Positions 1-15,163 are shown, counted from the stretch's first letter. The stretch is DNA of 64,000 nucleotides from Blastocystis sp. Blastoise (GCA_039096225.1 JBBPEB010000007.1:372001-436000), one strand, 5' to 3'. Notes: generated from the letters alone by a model not told the origin. Numbers and translations are program-made.

Positions 1-37
<37 letters not shown>

Positions 38-3000
38 TTCAGCATGACCTAATAGGTCTGAACAATTTGTTTCATTATTAATCTGTATACATATTAATTT
101 TTTATTTAATAATTTTGATAAATTTTGAATAACAAAGCTTTTTCCTGAAGGCGAAGAACCATAAATAATAATAGAACGTGATGATGAATATGCTAATATA
201 ATTTCATAAGCTAAAAATAATTCTGATTGTGTAAACTGTATATATTGTGTATTAAAATAATTAGATTGAATAGAAATATCATATGAAGATGAAAATATGA
301 TTAATTTTTTTATAGAATCATATTGAATAGATATTTGATTATTGTTATTATTCATTCCTAAATATTCATCTAATTCTATTCGATCTTCTTTCTTATATTT
401 ACATGCTATACTTAACCATAAAGCTATTTGTATATAACAATTTGATTTTTTATATATATCAATAGCTTTTAATATATCTCTTAATGTAAAGAATGTCCTT
501 GTTTGTTCACCTATTAATATACTTTGTAATAAAATATATTCTAATTTTTGTATAAATTCTTTCTTTTCATTTTCATATTGATTTTCATTTATAGGTTTAA
601 AAAAAGGTAATATCATTTGTTTACTAATTTCAATTAATTCTGTACGACTAAATTGAATATCTTTAAAATATAATGAATAATGAATAATTGATTTTGGTAA
701 AAAACAACGACTTGAAGATAAATTTGCAGGATTTTGAGAAATAATACATAATATATGTGGAAGATTTTTAATAACAATATCACTTTCAGGAATATGAAAT
801 GGTTTATGATAATAACTACATGATAATAATATACTTATTTCATCAAGTAATTCTAAAGATGCTAAATTCAATTCATCAAATAATAAACCAATAGTATAAT
901 TACTATTTTTATTATTATTATTTGATTTATTATTATTCGATTTATTATTATTATATTTATAATATCTATTTGTATTTAATAATAATAATGTTAATTGTGT
1001 AGGAATAAATTCATTACTTTTATTTGATAAATTACGTTGTCCAAATATATTTGAAACTTCAATATTTTGTGCAAAATTATATCGTACATAGGGAATATGT
1101 AAATAATTAAAAAATTGTATAGTTAAATCTGATTTTCCTACTCCTGGATTTCCTTCTAATATTATACTATAATTAGGATCTCTAATAGATTTTAAATTAT
1201 TTATATTATTATTATTATTCGAATTATTATTAAAATTATTATTATCATTATTATTATTATCACTATCATTATCATTATAATTATCACTATTATCATTATT
1301 ATTAATATATTTTTTAGAAGATAAATAATAGCCAAAGAAAAGTGTACATATAATTTGATATGTAGTTTTCGTTGGAATTAAAGGTATATTATTAATTGTT
1401 TTTATATTATTAAAAAAGGATATAATATCATTAACAAGTGATGATACAAATAATTTATTTAATATATTCATATCAATTGTATAATATTCACTTGAATATA
1501 CTAATAATTGTTCTAATTCTTTTGAACATGGATATAATTGAAATAATTTATTACGTTGATTACGATCTTCTTGTATATATAATAAATAAAATAAAGCATC
1601 ATTATAATTATTTTTAAATAATGGATATAAATATTCTGATAAGGATAATAAAGAAAATGATATATTTTTTGTAGATATTAAATTATAATGAGGATATAAT
1701 TCAGTAGCTTCTTTTTCAGTATAATAAAAACAAGGTATATATAAAAAATAATCAGATAATTTTGTATTTATATAATCTTCTTCATTTATACTCCCTATAA
1801 AATGAATTTTATGTATATTTATAGTAGTATGTAAAGAAGAATCTTCATGTATACTATAATTATTATTTAAATAATAACTATCTAATAATGCATGTATTCT
1901 TGGTATTAATGTATCATTTAATAAATTAAAATGATCTAATAAAAATAATTGTTCTTTTAATAATGATAATGACATTGGACCAGGTTTAAAAAACATTAAT
2001 GAATGAATACATTGATTTTCTTTTTCTTTTATATTCATATACCATTTCTTATATCCATTATTTATTTGATTCTTATTATTTATTAATAAGGTATTATTTA
2101 TAGTATCTTCTTTATCATAAATATCTAATAAATTTTCTATTTCATTAATATTATATACAGTCATTTGACCTATTAAATAATCAATATTCATTGAACGTGA
2201 TAATTCTATTGTATTTAATTGTTGAAATAAACTAGATAAAAATGAATATTTATTCTCTTTTCCACCTAATAATATAGGAATCGATGAAAATATATTAATA
2301 AGATTATCTTTATTGGTATTGTTAGCTTTATCTATATTTTGATTAATATCTATATCTACATTTTTATCTATATCTACATTTTTATCTATATCTATATCTT
2401 TATTATTATTATTAACTAAGGATATAATTGAAAAACGGAATAATAATTGTAAAAACCAATTTTTATTATTTAATAATTTCTGATTAATAGAAATTAAAGG
2501 AATCTCAAATATAGAATTTGTTATATATAATTTATTATTTTTATTTATTATTTGTATAGAACTATCTAAATAATGTATTAATTCTTTTTTATAAATTTCA
2601 TGTTGATATATATTTTTAGATTCTTTTAAATCATTATTTTCTTTCATAATATTTAATGAATCACATAATACTTGTAATTGAACACTATTTTCAGATAGAG
2701 CTGAAGAAGGTTGAAATAAAGTAATAAGATGAATTAAATATATAGATAATTCTTGTGTTAATAAAAGTGATTTATTTATATAGGGAATAAGTTGAGTAAA
2801 TAATTGTTGATATATTAATAATAATTGAATACTATATAATTTATTAGAATATAATTCATATAAACATGGATATTGAAATAAATTATTTAATTCTTCTTTT
2901 TTAAATGGATTAATATATATTTTATTATAATAACTAGGAAATAATTCCATAATATTTATATTTTTTATTTCATTATATACAAGTATTATTCTAAAATAAG

Positions 3001-5110
3001 GAGAAATAGTATATACTTCATCCATACAATGAATACTATTATTCATAGGATCTATATATTCTTCTAAACATTGAATAAAATCTTCATTTAAATATTCTAT
3101 ATTTTCTAATATAAATATACGTCCTTCTATCATAGCATTTAATAAAGATCCTTTTCTATAACTAGTTTCTTCATTTTTATTATCTCCTAATGTATAATAA
3201 CCAATTAATTGAGATATTTCTGTTTCTGAAGATAAATAAAATATATCACATAATGATATTAATCCTGTAGATAATAATGTATTCTTTAATATATGTGATT
3301 TACCACAATTAAGAGGACCATATAATACAGTACAACGATTTTCTAATAAAGATATATAAAGAGTAGATAAATATTGTTGTCTTTGAATCATATAATGATT
3401 AAAATAAGGAAATAATTGTTTATTTATATAATTTTGATTTAAATTATCTAATATAGTTTCTAGAGAATAGGTTATAGACTGATTATTAGAATTACTTTCT
3501 TTAGAAATAGTTGTATAAGAATGATATAAAAACATCAATGATGAATAATATTTCTTTTGAATATAATAAGGAGAAGATGAATAATCATATAATGTATAAA
3601 TCATTTGTTTTTTATTATTATATAAAATTGGCATACAAAATAAATTCTCTATAGTATCTTGTTTTAATATATATGATGGATTTAATTCGATTTCTTTTTC
3701 TTCATTTAAAACAAGATGAATAAATCGATTACTTAATGCTGGTGAAAAATTATTTATTCCTAATAAAGAACATGTACCTATTGTACGGTAATTATTATCT
3801 ACATTTATAATTGGATTATTTTGACGTTCATCAAATCGAATAGTAGTTATTATCTTTTTTGATTTCTTTTCTTTTTTATTATTCTTATTAAAGAATGGAT
3901 TTGAAGGTTCCATTTGTAGTTCAAATACATTATTTAATCGTTCTAAACAATTTGATTTAATTTGATGTATAGATTGAAATACACAATACGAACCATTCAT
4001 TAAACTATTTATAAATGGACTATCATACCAAGTAGGAAGAAACTCATTATGTTTATTTTGTTTATTATTATTAGTGTCTTTATTATTATTATCAGCTTTA
4101 TTATCAACATTATTATCAACATTATTATCATTTTGTTTATTATCAACATTGTTATCATTTTGTTTATTATCAACATTATTATTATTTTGTTTATTATCAA
4201 CATTATTATTATTTTGTTTATTATCAACATTATTATTATTATTTGACCTTTTAAGAATGGTGCATCCAATTAATTGTTCCGATTGTACACCTTGATTACA
4301 ATATATAGTATTATAATTAATTCGATCTTCTTTTGATAAATTAGAATAATATTTCATATAATATAAATAAGCATAAACATATTTTCTAGCTGTAAATTCA
4401 TCTTTAGAAATAACAATAACGCTATTACCACTTGATAATATATATTGTATTTTATAAAAAAATTCAGACCATACATTTAAATCTAATGGAAACAAAGGAT
4501 ATATATTTATAAATGTATTTGTTATAGTAGTTGGTATATTTATAGAATCATGAAAATTATATACTATTTGAATAGCAGTTTGAATATCACAATGAATTGA
4601 TAATAATGATAATACTCTATTCATATCTCTTAATGTATAATAATGTTTTGTTTTTATACTATTATTATTATTATTATTATTATTATTTCTTTGAGTAATA
4701 CGAATAGCTTTTAATAATTCATTAACAATAGAACTATTATTATTACATTTATAACTAATAATAATTTTTTGTTCATCTTCTGTAATATTTGGAAATATAG
4801 ATTCATCTACTACTCTGAAATAATCTTTAATATGTTGATTAATCATAATACGTTTATATATAGAACCAGCAGGATTCTGTGTTGCTATTATACGAAAATT
4901 AGGATTCATAGGAAATGTAATATATTGTTGAATCATATTTATATATAAACTCTTATAATCCATTGAATGTAATAATGATTCTATAATAGATTCAGGTGCT
5001 AAGGACATTTCATCTAATAATAATATATATCCTTTTGTAAAAGCTTCTAAAAATGGTCCTGGCTTATAAACAAACTGACCTATTTTTGATGATATATTAT
5101 TATTATTTTG

Positions 5111-5164
<54 letters not shown>

Positions 5165-8100
5165 TTGTTTATAATTATTATTATTATTATTATATTGTGA
5201 TAATAATAGATCTCCATAAATATCTTCAAATGTAGTTGTAGGACTACAATTAACTCTTAATAAAGGTAATAAACTAGTATAGATAACTTCTTCAACACTA
5301 TATGTTTTACCACTTGATGTATCTCCTTCTATTAATAATGGAATATTATTATTTATACATTCATTTATATAATGTATACGTTTTTCACTATTTTCAGTTT
5401 TTATAAATAGAGGTAAAGAATCACGAATATGAACAGTTTTATAAGGAAGAATTGTATATTTTTCATAATTATAATAATAAGTTAACATAGGTTCATGAGA
5501 ATGTACAATTAAATAATCACCATTTATAGATATTCTTATTAATGAATTTGTTAAATATATATATTCATTATTTAATGAAGGAATAGGTTTTTCTGTATAT
5601 ATATCATAATTATAAATTTTAGTAATACAATAAAAATATATATCATTTTTATTCGTATCTTTATTAAATATATTCATATTATATTCATTTGATAAAAAAG
5701 GTAAATAAAAATGTGTTTGTAAATTAGATAAAGAAGTAGAAGAAAGAAAACCATAATAATTATTATATATAATAGAATCTAATCCATAATATAATGCAGA
5801 TGGTAATGAATTTATTATATTACCTTGTATATTAATATTATATATGAAATTATCTTTTGAAATAGTATATATAGATAATTCATCCATAGTTATAGACATA
5901 TTTATATTTAAATTTATATTATATATTAATAATGAAGGCTTATTATTAATATTATAAGGAGGTATAGATTGAAAAGGAATACAAGCAGATAAAGAAGAAT
6001 ATATAGGATAAATTTCTATATATAATAAATGTATAAAATATATTTATATAATAAATTTGTGAAAATATATATATATATATAATAAATATATATATAAAAC
6101 AATAAATACTATAAGTATCAAAAACATAATATTCATAATCTTTTATAAATTGTGATTGCTGATATTCTGGAAATTGACTATTATTTAACTATATATAAAT
6201 ATAAAGATATATATAAAAAATTAATAATAATATATATACGGTTATTTTAATATTTTCATGAATAGGTTGAATATAATAATGTATAAAATAACTAAGAAAA
6301 TCAATATATAATGTTAAATGATCCGAATTTACTATATATATAAATTAATAATCGAATTTAGATTATATATATACAATTAATATCTATTAATTCTAATGTA
6401 TAAAATATAGATTCTGTTTCAAGTATAAATGATGTATATGAATTGAATATATTGGTTAGTATATAATTCATAGGAAATAAGCTTACTATAAAATATATTA
6501 TTATAGTTTATATATATATATATATACATGGAAAATAAATAGTATATGGAATATAATAATTCTTTGATGAATAATCTAGTTTATATTCTATTGTTAACTC
6601 ATGTATAGAATCTATATATATATATATAATAATAATATTAATAATAAAATATTATATATATATATACCAGAGATAAATATTTTGTGTAATGGATTATTAA
6701 ATAATTGTTCACATAATTTTTGAAGATGACTAAGTGGTAAATAATCATTGTCATCTATATATATATTATATTATATTATATATATATAAGATTTTTTAGA
6801 AAAGAGTATATTTAAAAGAATAATCATAGAATCAAAAATTTATATAATAAATCATGATTATTATTATATATACAGGAAACAGATAAATGTCCTAAAGAAG
6901 GTATATTGTTATTATAATATAATAATGCTTTTCGTTTTTGTATTGTAGAATTATATAATGGTGATATTTGGTCCTTATTAACTATATATAAATGTAAACA
7001 TATACTATATATATATATATACAATATTTAAAATAATAGTATTTCGGATGAATGGAAGCATGAATTTTTGATAACTATATATATATATATTCAAATCATA
7101 ATATATTTACCGTAAAAACTTCAATAATATTATTATTTCTTTCTATTTCTTGTATTTCCTCTTTATATATTTGTTCAGTTATATATCTTCCTCTATATAA
7201 ACAAAGAACATCACTTGAAACATCTTTTGTTCTATTCTATATATAAACATATAAATAATTTATATAATTATAAAATATTTAAAAACTAAATATAACATAT
7301 AAATAAACATAATAATAAATAAAATAATATATATATACCCATAAATTCTTTATAAATTCTTTATAAGTATTAATACGAAGAAATGAAAAATTTTGTCGTT
7401 TTGATTCAGGTATATATGCAATATACATATTTACCGTCTATATATAATAGAATATTTATTATAATTTATAGAATATACATAATTTAAATCTTTTCTTAAC
7501 CTTTTAACACGATTTTTATTTCTATAAATAAATGATATATATATATTAATTATATACAATATAAAGATACTCATTTATTATTTTTGGCTTTCCAATAGAA
7601 TTTAATATATATTCTTTAGGAATTATTTCTATATATAATCATATAGAATCATATAGAATCATATATATTTATACTAGAGTTTTTTGTATATGAAAAAGAC
7701 ATTGAACGAATAAGATTTGAAAAAGATCTATATATATATAGTATTATATATATATATATATATACTCATGAATTCTCTGTTTTGGTATTTTATTATTATT
7801 ATTATTTTCACTATATATATATATAAAATACAATATATATACAATTTCTAATAAATATATACAATTGAATATTATGAGAATAAGGAAAAAGAAGATTATT
7901 TTGATTTATATTTGTTATATAGTTATTATCATCAATACATATTTGATCCTTATTATATCGACGACTTAATATATTCTTATCATAATCAGAGAACTAAATA
8001 TGAATATAATAAATTTATAGAATAATAAAAAATAATAAAAAATAATGAAAAAAAATTAAAAAAAAATTAAAAAAAATTAAAAAAAAAGTTAAAAAAAATT

Positions 8101-8689
8101 AAAAAAAAAGCTAAAACAATTACTTGACACTCAACACGAACAACATATATTTTACGATCTAAATTAGCATATGACGTTTTATCTGGTTTTATATAATCAT
8201 TAGTAACTCCATAATACAACTTATTAAAGCAATCTGAAAAACCAAACGATTCGAATATCTACATATATATTATATTATTAATTAATAAATGCATACATCA
8301 TCTACTGTATGGTATAAAGAAATATTTGTAAAAGAGTTATCGGTTAATGGAACAAAAACAGAAAAATAATGATCTTCTACAATGACGCGAAACTCTTTAT
8401 AACTAACGTAAAAAGAGTATGGCGTTTCTAAAGTATTTGGTTTCATCTTTATATTAGAAAAACCTTTTTGAAGAGGATCATTGGAGTTGAACACACGATG
8501 AGACATCTATAGTGGAATTAGATATTCTAATTTTATAGATCAGAGCAACAGGCATACAAGAATAGTTTTGGATTGTATGTATTCATTATTGCTATAAGAT
8601 TGTGATTGAGAAATTTCATATTTGAAAAGTGAATCGTTTATCGAATAATAAACAACAAACTTAGACTCGTTTGATTCAATGATATCCAT
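1..8689 (-). CDS. Midasin-like giant multi-AAA+ ATPase, 3' part cut by window edge
   Basis: Likely start ATG at 8689 (MDIIESNESKF). Exons read by eye lie at about 8689-8558, 8505-8292, 8261-8130, 7993-7856 and several short ones to about 6050; one exon then runs from about 6014 past the left edge. AAA modules seen in order: Walker A EGDTSSGKT near 5320, Walker B LLLDEMSLAPES near 5020 and ATQNPAG near 4885; a degenerate module near 4430; GPLNCGKS near 3310; EGNPGVGKS near 1145 with LLFDELNLAS near 875 and ISQNPA near 735; YGSSPSGKSF near 150 followed by SDLLGHAEI. The DE(M/L)(S/N)LA and QNPA motifs and the LLG after Walker A match midasin (Rea1/Mdn1), the dynein-like ATPase that removes assembly factors from pre-60S ribosomes in the nucleus. 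The spacing suggests six modules, one near 2250 not recognised. The Asp/Glu-rich linker and MIDAS domain would lie outside the window. Asn runs interrupt the domains. A midasin paralogue is possible. Confidence 0.72.
5100..5195. repeat. ATT/AAT trinucleotide repeat coding poly-Asn
   Basis: A run of TTA/TTG-type triplets lies inside the AAA+ gene. On the minus strand it reads as an Asn tract just after the first Walker A module. It is in frame and is therefore a coding homopolymer, not a gap. Confidence 0.8.
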
Positions 8690-9572
8690 GGAAAACAATG
8701 GTTCCTAAGATATATAAGAAGCAAAAGAGTTTTTAATGATTATCATTTCTGAATATGCTCAAAAAGTCATTATTATCATGAAAATAATTGGTTTATTAAT
8801 ATTTATTGTGTTTTTATTGTAATTCTTATTTAAATCACAATTTAGAAAACTTTCAATATCATGCTTTACTAGAGAACATCAAAATACTTGTATTTTAGAT
8901 AGTTTTAAATAAATATCGTGAAATTTGTGAAAATGTCATTCTTGGTATGGATCTTTGGATCATTTGAATCAATAGATATTATCTTTTTAATGTTTTTTCT
9001 TTGATTATTATCAATAAAATATAAATTATTTCGTAAACTTTCCGAAAAATACAGAATAATTCTTATTTTTGAAAATTTCGATTCTTGCGAATCATTTAGT
9101 TAAATTCCCCTAATTATTTTTGCCAATTATTATTTTTTATTTTAAGTAATTGGTAGACTATAAAGAATGCCATTTAAAGATCGATGCTTTTATTGTTCTT
9201 GGTTAATTATCATTATTATGATGGTCATTAACGTATATATTTTTTCATTGATTATTTTTATCATAATTCTCTATGTTGAAATATTCTAACATAATTCTTA
9301 TATAGTTATATATGGTATCCAAAGTATGTTTTAACACACCAATTGAATCATTGTATAATTTATTTGTTAGACCGATTTCTTAGAACCTTCAAAGAAATCT
9401 ATTAATTTTTCATATGAATACTTTAAAGAATTGCTTTCTTTCAGCAAAGAGAATATTTCTATTTACAAAAAGAATAATTGTATGATACATTTTATGTAAT
9501 AGTTGTTTTATAATAGTTGTTTTTATCATATAAAGTGAAATAATTTTATTTAATAAATATATAGTAGTTTAT
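8690..9572. promoter_or_regulatory. Divergent intergenic region
   Basis: About 880 bp lie between the minus-strand AAA+ gene start (8689) and the plus-strand glycosyltransferase start (9573). It is AT-rich without the long TA runs of the introns, and stops are frequent in all frames. It presumably holds both promoters. I could not pick out a specific element. Confidence 0.5.
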
Positions 9573-10154
9573 ATGTCTCAACCAGTAGAAAAAGAAGCAA
9601 ATGAAGATATTTCTGAGACTAATTCTATAGAATCAATTGAATCTTCAACTACTATTATGAAAGAGAATAAAATAAATACACATTTAAAACAATCTGAACC
9701 TATTGAAAATGATATGATAATAGAAAATAATAATAAAGAAGAAGAATATAAAAAGTAAAAAAATTTTGTTTTATTTTTATACATTAATTTATTATACTCT
9801 ATAGTGAACATGAATATTTATTAGTTATCTGTACAACATTAATAGATACAAATGTATAATTATTATATATATTTTATTTATTATTATTATTATATATATA
9901 TATTATTTTTTTTTTATTATTATTAATATATATATGCAGGTTGAAAGAAAAATTCAAGTACAAAAGAATGCTATTTATACTTGGTCATTAATGAAACCTA
10001 AAGTAAAATTAATTATATTTACTCAAAGTGAGTATTGGCAAAAATATTGTAATGAAACTGGTGTTACTTATCATACTAAACAAAAGTATATTATATATAT
10101 ATATATATTTTATTATTTTTTGGTTTTTGGTTTTTTTTATTATTTATTATTTAA

Positions 10155-10187
<33 letters not shown>

Positions 10188-10910
10188 TTTAATCGATATG
10201 GTACTCCATATTTTAGTTCTATGATAGGTATTATAGAACAAACATATGATTCTATGTTTTATGGATATATTAATGGAGATATACTTGTATCTCAAGATAT
10301 TATTACTATTATGGAACAATTAACATGTAAAATATATAAGAAAGAATTAAAAGAAAAAGTATATTTAGTTATTATTATGTTTATATTTATATTATTTTTT
10401 TATATTTATTTATAATTCTATATATTTATAATTCTATTTATATTTATTAAAAATATTCTATAGGTAATGTTAATGGGAAGACGATATAACCGTGATTCTT
10501 ATTTTGATATAGATATAGGTACTACTAAAGATTCTATAGAATTATTTATTGATAATACAACTTATCTTAATGAACAATTTATTACAGTGTCTATTGTATA
10601 TATATATATATTATTTATTAATAATTCTTTTATTATTTTTTACATTACAATATATATATTATTTATTATTATTTATTATAATATTAATAGTAGTATATAT
10701 AACTTTATTTTATAGGATTATTTTATATTTACAAAACCTACATTAAATTTACGTTTATTAAAACCAATTGTAGTAGGACGTAATTTTATTGATGGTTATT
10801 TTGTCAATTTATGTTATCATGATAAATCAATGGATTTTATTGATTTATCAAATGCTTGTATATAGAATTATTATTATTATTATTATAAATATTATTATTA
10901 TAATTATAAA

Positions 10911-10942
<32 letters not shown>

Positions 10943-10946
10943 GGTT

Positions 10947-10984
<38 letters not shown>

Positions 10985-12317
10985 ACATATTAATATAATT
11001 ATTATATAGTAAAAATAGTACATCAGAATGATAAGAAAGGTACATTTGCTGGTGAACAGAATAAAGATGGTTTTTGGAATAAACAAAAAGTAGGTAAAGA
11101 ATTATTAGATCATGAAAGTATAAGACATGCAGATTGGTTTATGTGTATATTTTTATTTTTATTTTTATTTTTATTTTTATTTTTATTTTTATTTTTATTT
11201 TTATTTTTATTTTTATTTTTATTTTTATTTTTATTTTTATTTTTATTTATATATAGTATATTACACAATAAATTCATATTTATTATAATAAAAAATTATA
11301 TATATATATATAGATAAATATAATGATGGTACATATAAGCTTCTTCCTTGGACATTATATGATGATGAATATACGCAAGAAGAAATGAATTTTCTTTCTA
11401 AATATATCCATAAAACAGATAGTATATATTTATATAGTTTATGTTCTTATAATAATATTATTTAAGAATAATAATGTTTTTTTATATTATGATTATTTAT
11501 TTAGATGTATTATCTTATAATTATGGTTATTCTGAAGGTAAACTTGGACAATTTGCAAAATATATACTTAATTTTCATTATGATGTTTGGTATTTGTATG
11601 TAATTTATTATATATATATGATATTATTATTATATTTTAAATATTATATATATATAGTAGAGAATCAAATGGTGATAAAACAATTGATAATGCAGATCGT
11701 GATAAGAAAATCCCAGAGTATATATATATTATTATTATTATTATTATTTAAAATATATAATAACATATATATAGTGTATTTAATAAGAAATTAGAGGGTA
11801 TGTGCCAACGTTATCGTCTTTATTATAAATATGTTTTCGAAAAGAAATACATAAAAGAACATAAATTACCTCAATTTAATATATATTTATTAGATAGTGT
11901 TTGTACTATTCATATTTTACAAGAAATATCCTTTTTATAGTCTATTATATTAATTCTATTCTATTCTATTAATTCTATTATATCTATTCTATTCTATTCT
12001 ACTATAAAAATTCTATTAATTCTATTAATTCTATTTTATTATATATCCTTAATAAATTGACATTTATTCAATAACTCCTGAAAATGCATTATTTATTGTT
12101 AAAGGATTAAATACTGATAAATTCCGCGGTTATAAACCTATTATTAGTGAAGGATATGAACTTATCGATAGGTATCTATATTTTTTTTTTCTTATTATTA
12201 TTATATGTATATATATTATTATTAATTAATAGTTTACCTGCATCTGATCATAATATATTTGAATGGGCAGTATATAAGAAGAAACCTACAAATATTATAT
12301 CTCAATTACCTTTATAA
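9573..12317 (+). CDS. GT-A-fold glycosyltransferase-like protein, multi-exon
   Basis: Start ATG 9573 (MSQPVEKEANED), with an acidic N-terminus. Exons then read EHEYLLVICTTLIDTN (about 9805-9852), VERKIQVQKNAIYTWSL (9940-10086), RFNRYGTPYFSSMIG... (10186 on), MGRRYNRDSYFDIDIG (about 10470-10590), DYFIFTKPTLNLRLLKP with VVGRNFIDGYFVNL (about 10716-10860), VHQNDKKGTFAGEQ (about 11010-11140) and further exons to SQLPL-stop at 12317. The series 'IIFTQSEYW', 'GTPYFSSMIG', 'GYINGDILV' (a DxD-like nucleotide-sugar site), 'LMGRRYN', 'DYFIFTKP', 'VVGRNFIDGYFVN' and 'VHQND' is the signature of a widespread uncharacterised nucleotide-diphospho-sugar transferase-like family. There is no signal peptide or clear membrane segment. 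Acceptor and donor sugar are unknown. The join between the exon ending near 11930 and the one starting near 12060 was not resolved. Confidence 0.65.
10150..10185. repeat. (TA)n tract at intron end
   Basis: Alternating TA directly precedes the acceptor AG of an intron in the glycosyltransferase-like gene. It is typical of introns throughout this window. Confidence 0.7.
11145..11250. repeat. (ATTTTT)n hexanucleotide tandem repeat in intron
   Basis: About 16 near-perfect copies of ATTTTT occur in a row just after the exon ending in HADWFM. They lie inside an intron of the glycosyltransferase-like gene. This is the only long hexamer array in the window. Confidence 0.9.
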
Positions 12318-13028
12318 AGCATTAAACAAAATATTTATATATATAAAGAAATATTTCTATAATATTTTTTGTTTTCTTTATTATTATATCTATTTATATA
12401 TTCATTTTATATTCTTATTATTATTTTTTTTGAAGGTGATACATATTATAAATGAATGTATCAAATATATCTATTTTTTTCTTCGTTTATAAATATAAAT
12501 ATATCTTTGTATTCAAATTATATATATATACTAGGATATTTTTTCTTATTTATCATTCTTGTTTAAATGTATTTAATACTATTGTTAACTTATTAGCCTA
12601 ACAGCATGAAATTGTTTTCATTTTTTTTTAATTTTTTGTATCATATAATCTATTAATTATCATTACTAAAATAAATAATTTATATTATATTGATGAAAAT
12701 CCCTTCTAACGTTATTAGACAGAATTATTATGTGAAAATTATCATAAAATTTTAACAAAACATTTATTTATGACAATATATCAATATATTTTATATTTAT
12801 AGAAATTAAGTATAAAAAGGAGAGTTTCTTTGCATGACCTTTATTTTTAAAACGAGAAAATACTCTCATACTGAATATATCATTTCCAGTACTATTAATT
12901 TAAACAATAATTTATATATATATAGAATTAATAGGAACCTTAATGCATATTAAAAAGTCACATAAAAAAATAATAATTATATATTACATAATAAAGATAT
13001 AAAAAATATATAGATACTAGCAAAGTTA
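12318..13028. other. Convergent intergenic region
   Basis: About 710 bp lie between two gene ends facing each other (stop at 12317 on + and stop at 13029-13031 on -). It is AT-rich with no supported ORF. It should contain both 3' UTRs and poly(A) signals; none is distinctive against this base composition. Confidence 0.5.
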
Positions 13029-14110
13029 TTAAAAACTTTCGATTCTATAATCTACATGATTCTGTTGAATAAATGACGAATCGCTCAACTGTTGTTCATA
13101 TATATCACGTTTTTGTTGAAGAACATAATAGTCTATATGATATAGTATGGATATATATAACTATACATACTAACGTAAAAAATAAACTCTCTTAATTTAG
13201 GAATTTTTCCAGTAATAATAAAATTGATAAATTTTGGTATTTGTTTCTCATCATAAAAAACTATATAAGCAAAGTATAACTTAACATACTACTATATGCA
13301 TACAGATTTCTATATATTTTAAATTTTGAGTTTTATTATTGTTTATATAATCAAACAATATTTCTAGTTCATATTTACTCATCTTTACATCTACATATAT
13401 AAATGTATAACACTTTTAATATATATATATATATACTATCATTACCAATAACTGTATCGATAAATGAATTATCATCATATTTACATCGAAGAATAGAAGT
13501 CATACGATTATAAATAAAATCATCAAAACCATAAGAAGAAATATCCTCTAAAGAATTATAATATTAATTAGTATAAGTATGATTATGAATACGAACATAC
13601 CACATAGTCTAAGAATGCTTATTGTTGGAAAGTTATTATTATGAATATATTTAAATTGTTTTTCTATAAAAGATTTATACCATGTGTCAACTCTGTATAT
13701 ACCTATATATGTATATATATATATAATATTTAATAAATATAATTATTAGATACTAAAAATGTATATATAAATCATATTTTATAACATAATTAAAAAGATT
13801 TTTTATGAATATATACACAAATTAATAGATTTTAATTGAGGGAAATTATTTGTAGTATATAATTTGCAAAAGTTATTATTGGGTATACTTGAAAAAACTA
13901 AATTAATATTAATATAAAAAATAAAATGAAATGTATAATGTATATAATAATTACTTAAAAAAAAATTATCTTAACATATATATATACAAAAATTTAATTC
14001 AGTTGTATTATGGAAATAACCTTCACGAATTAATTGGTTAATGAAATGTATAGTGAAATCTGATAATAATAATAATTAAATTCATAAAATAATTATCATT
14101 AAGTAGAATA

Positions 14111-14112
<2 letters not shown>

Positions 14113-14175
<63 letters not shown>
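14113..14175. repeat. (TA)n dinucleotide tract in intron
   Basis: About 60 nt of uninterrupted alternating TA follow the exon ending in SIVTIEC on the minus strand. It forms the 5' part of an intron that ends in CAG near 14064. Confidence 0.85.
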
Positions 14176-14177
<2 letters not shown>

Positions 14178-15163
14178 TCTATAGTAACAATGGAAGACTT
14201 CGAAATTAATTTCTTTATTATGTTTTTAAATATAGGAAAACATTCAGATGTTATTTCTTTTTTATGAGAATATACTATAATCATAGTTACATATTTAAAA
14301 ATAAATATACATCTAATTGTAATTTTATGAATAGTATTAAATTTATTATCGTTAAAGAGACTTGATACCCAATTTAAATAATCTTTAGTCATATTACCAT
14401 CAACTATAATATTATAATAGTAATAATACTATACATATATACATTTAATAGTTAAATCATTCAAATTTTGTAATACACTACTCTTTAAAAATCTTTCTAA
14501 TGAATTTCTAACATCACTTTGATTTGAATTATTATTCTCTTCTTCATAATCTATAGAGCAATCAAAACTAGTATTAGAATTATATATCAATAAATATTTA
14601 TTTAATAGAAATGAATACTATTGAATTCAATATTTAAACAATCAATGTTTTGTTTATAGCTGGTAAAATAATCTAATTTTTTGATATTTTCAGATTTATA
14701 AGTATCAACTGTATAAGATATAATATATATACTATTTATAATAACACACTAAAAATGATAATAATTAAATATTTTATACTATATAGTTCGTTAATGGAAA
14801 TAAGATCTTTCTCCAATAATTCTTTTAAGTGTGGAAAATAGTAAATTAACCAATCTATAACTATATATATATAAAATATATAACTAATTACATATGTATT
14901 CTATGTTATTAAATATATATATATATATATATATACCAATTCCATCAATATGAATTGAATAATTATAAACTAAATCATTAAAAAATGAAGCTTTTTCCTC
15001 TTCCGGATCAAAGATAAATTTATGAATATGAATTGTATCAATCATTGATATTAAATCCATCGGAAATAATAACTCAAAATTATCAATAAGCATAGAAGCT
15101 TCATAGTTGATAATATGCAGTTTTGGAAAACATTTTTTCTTTATTGAAGTTAATGTGAATTCT

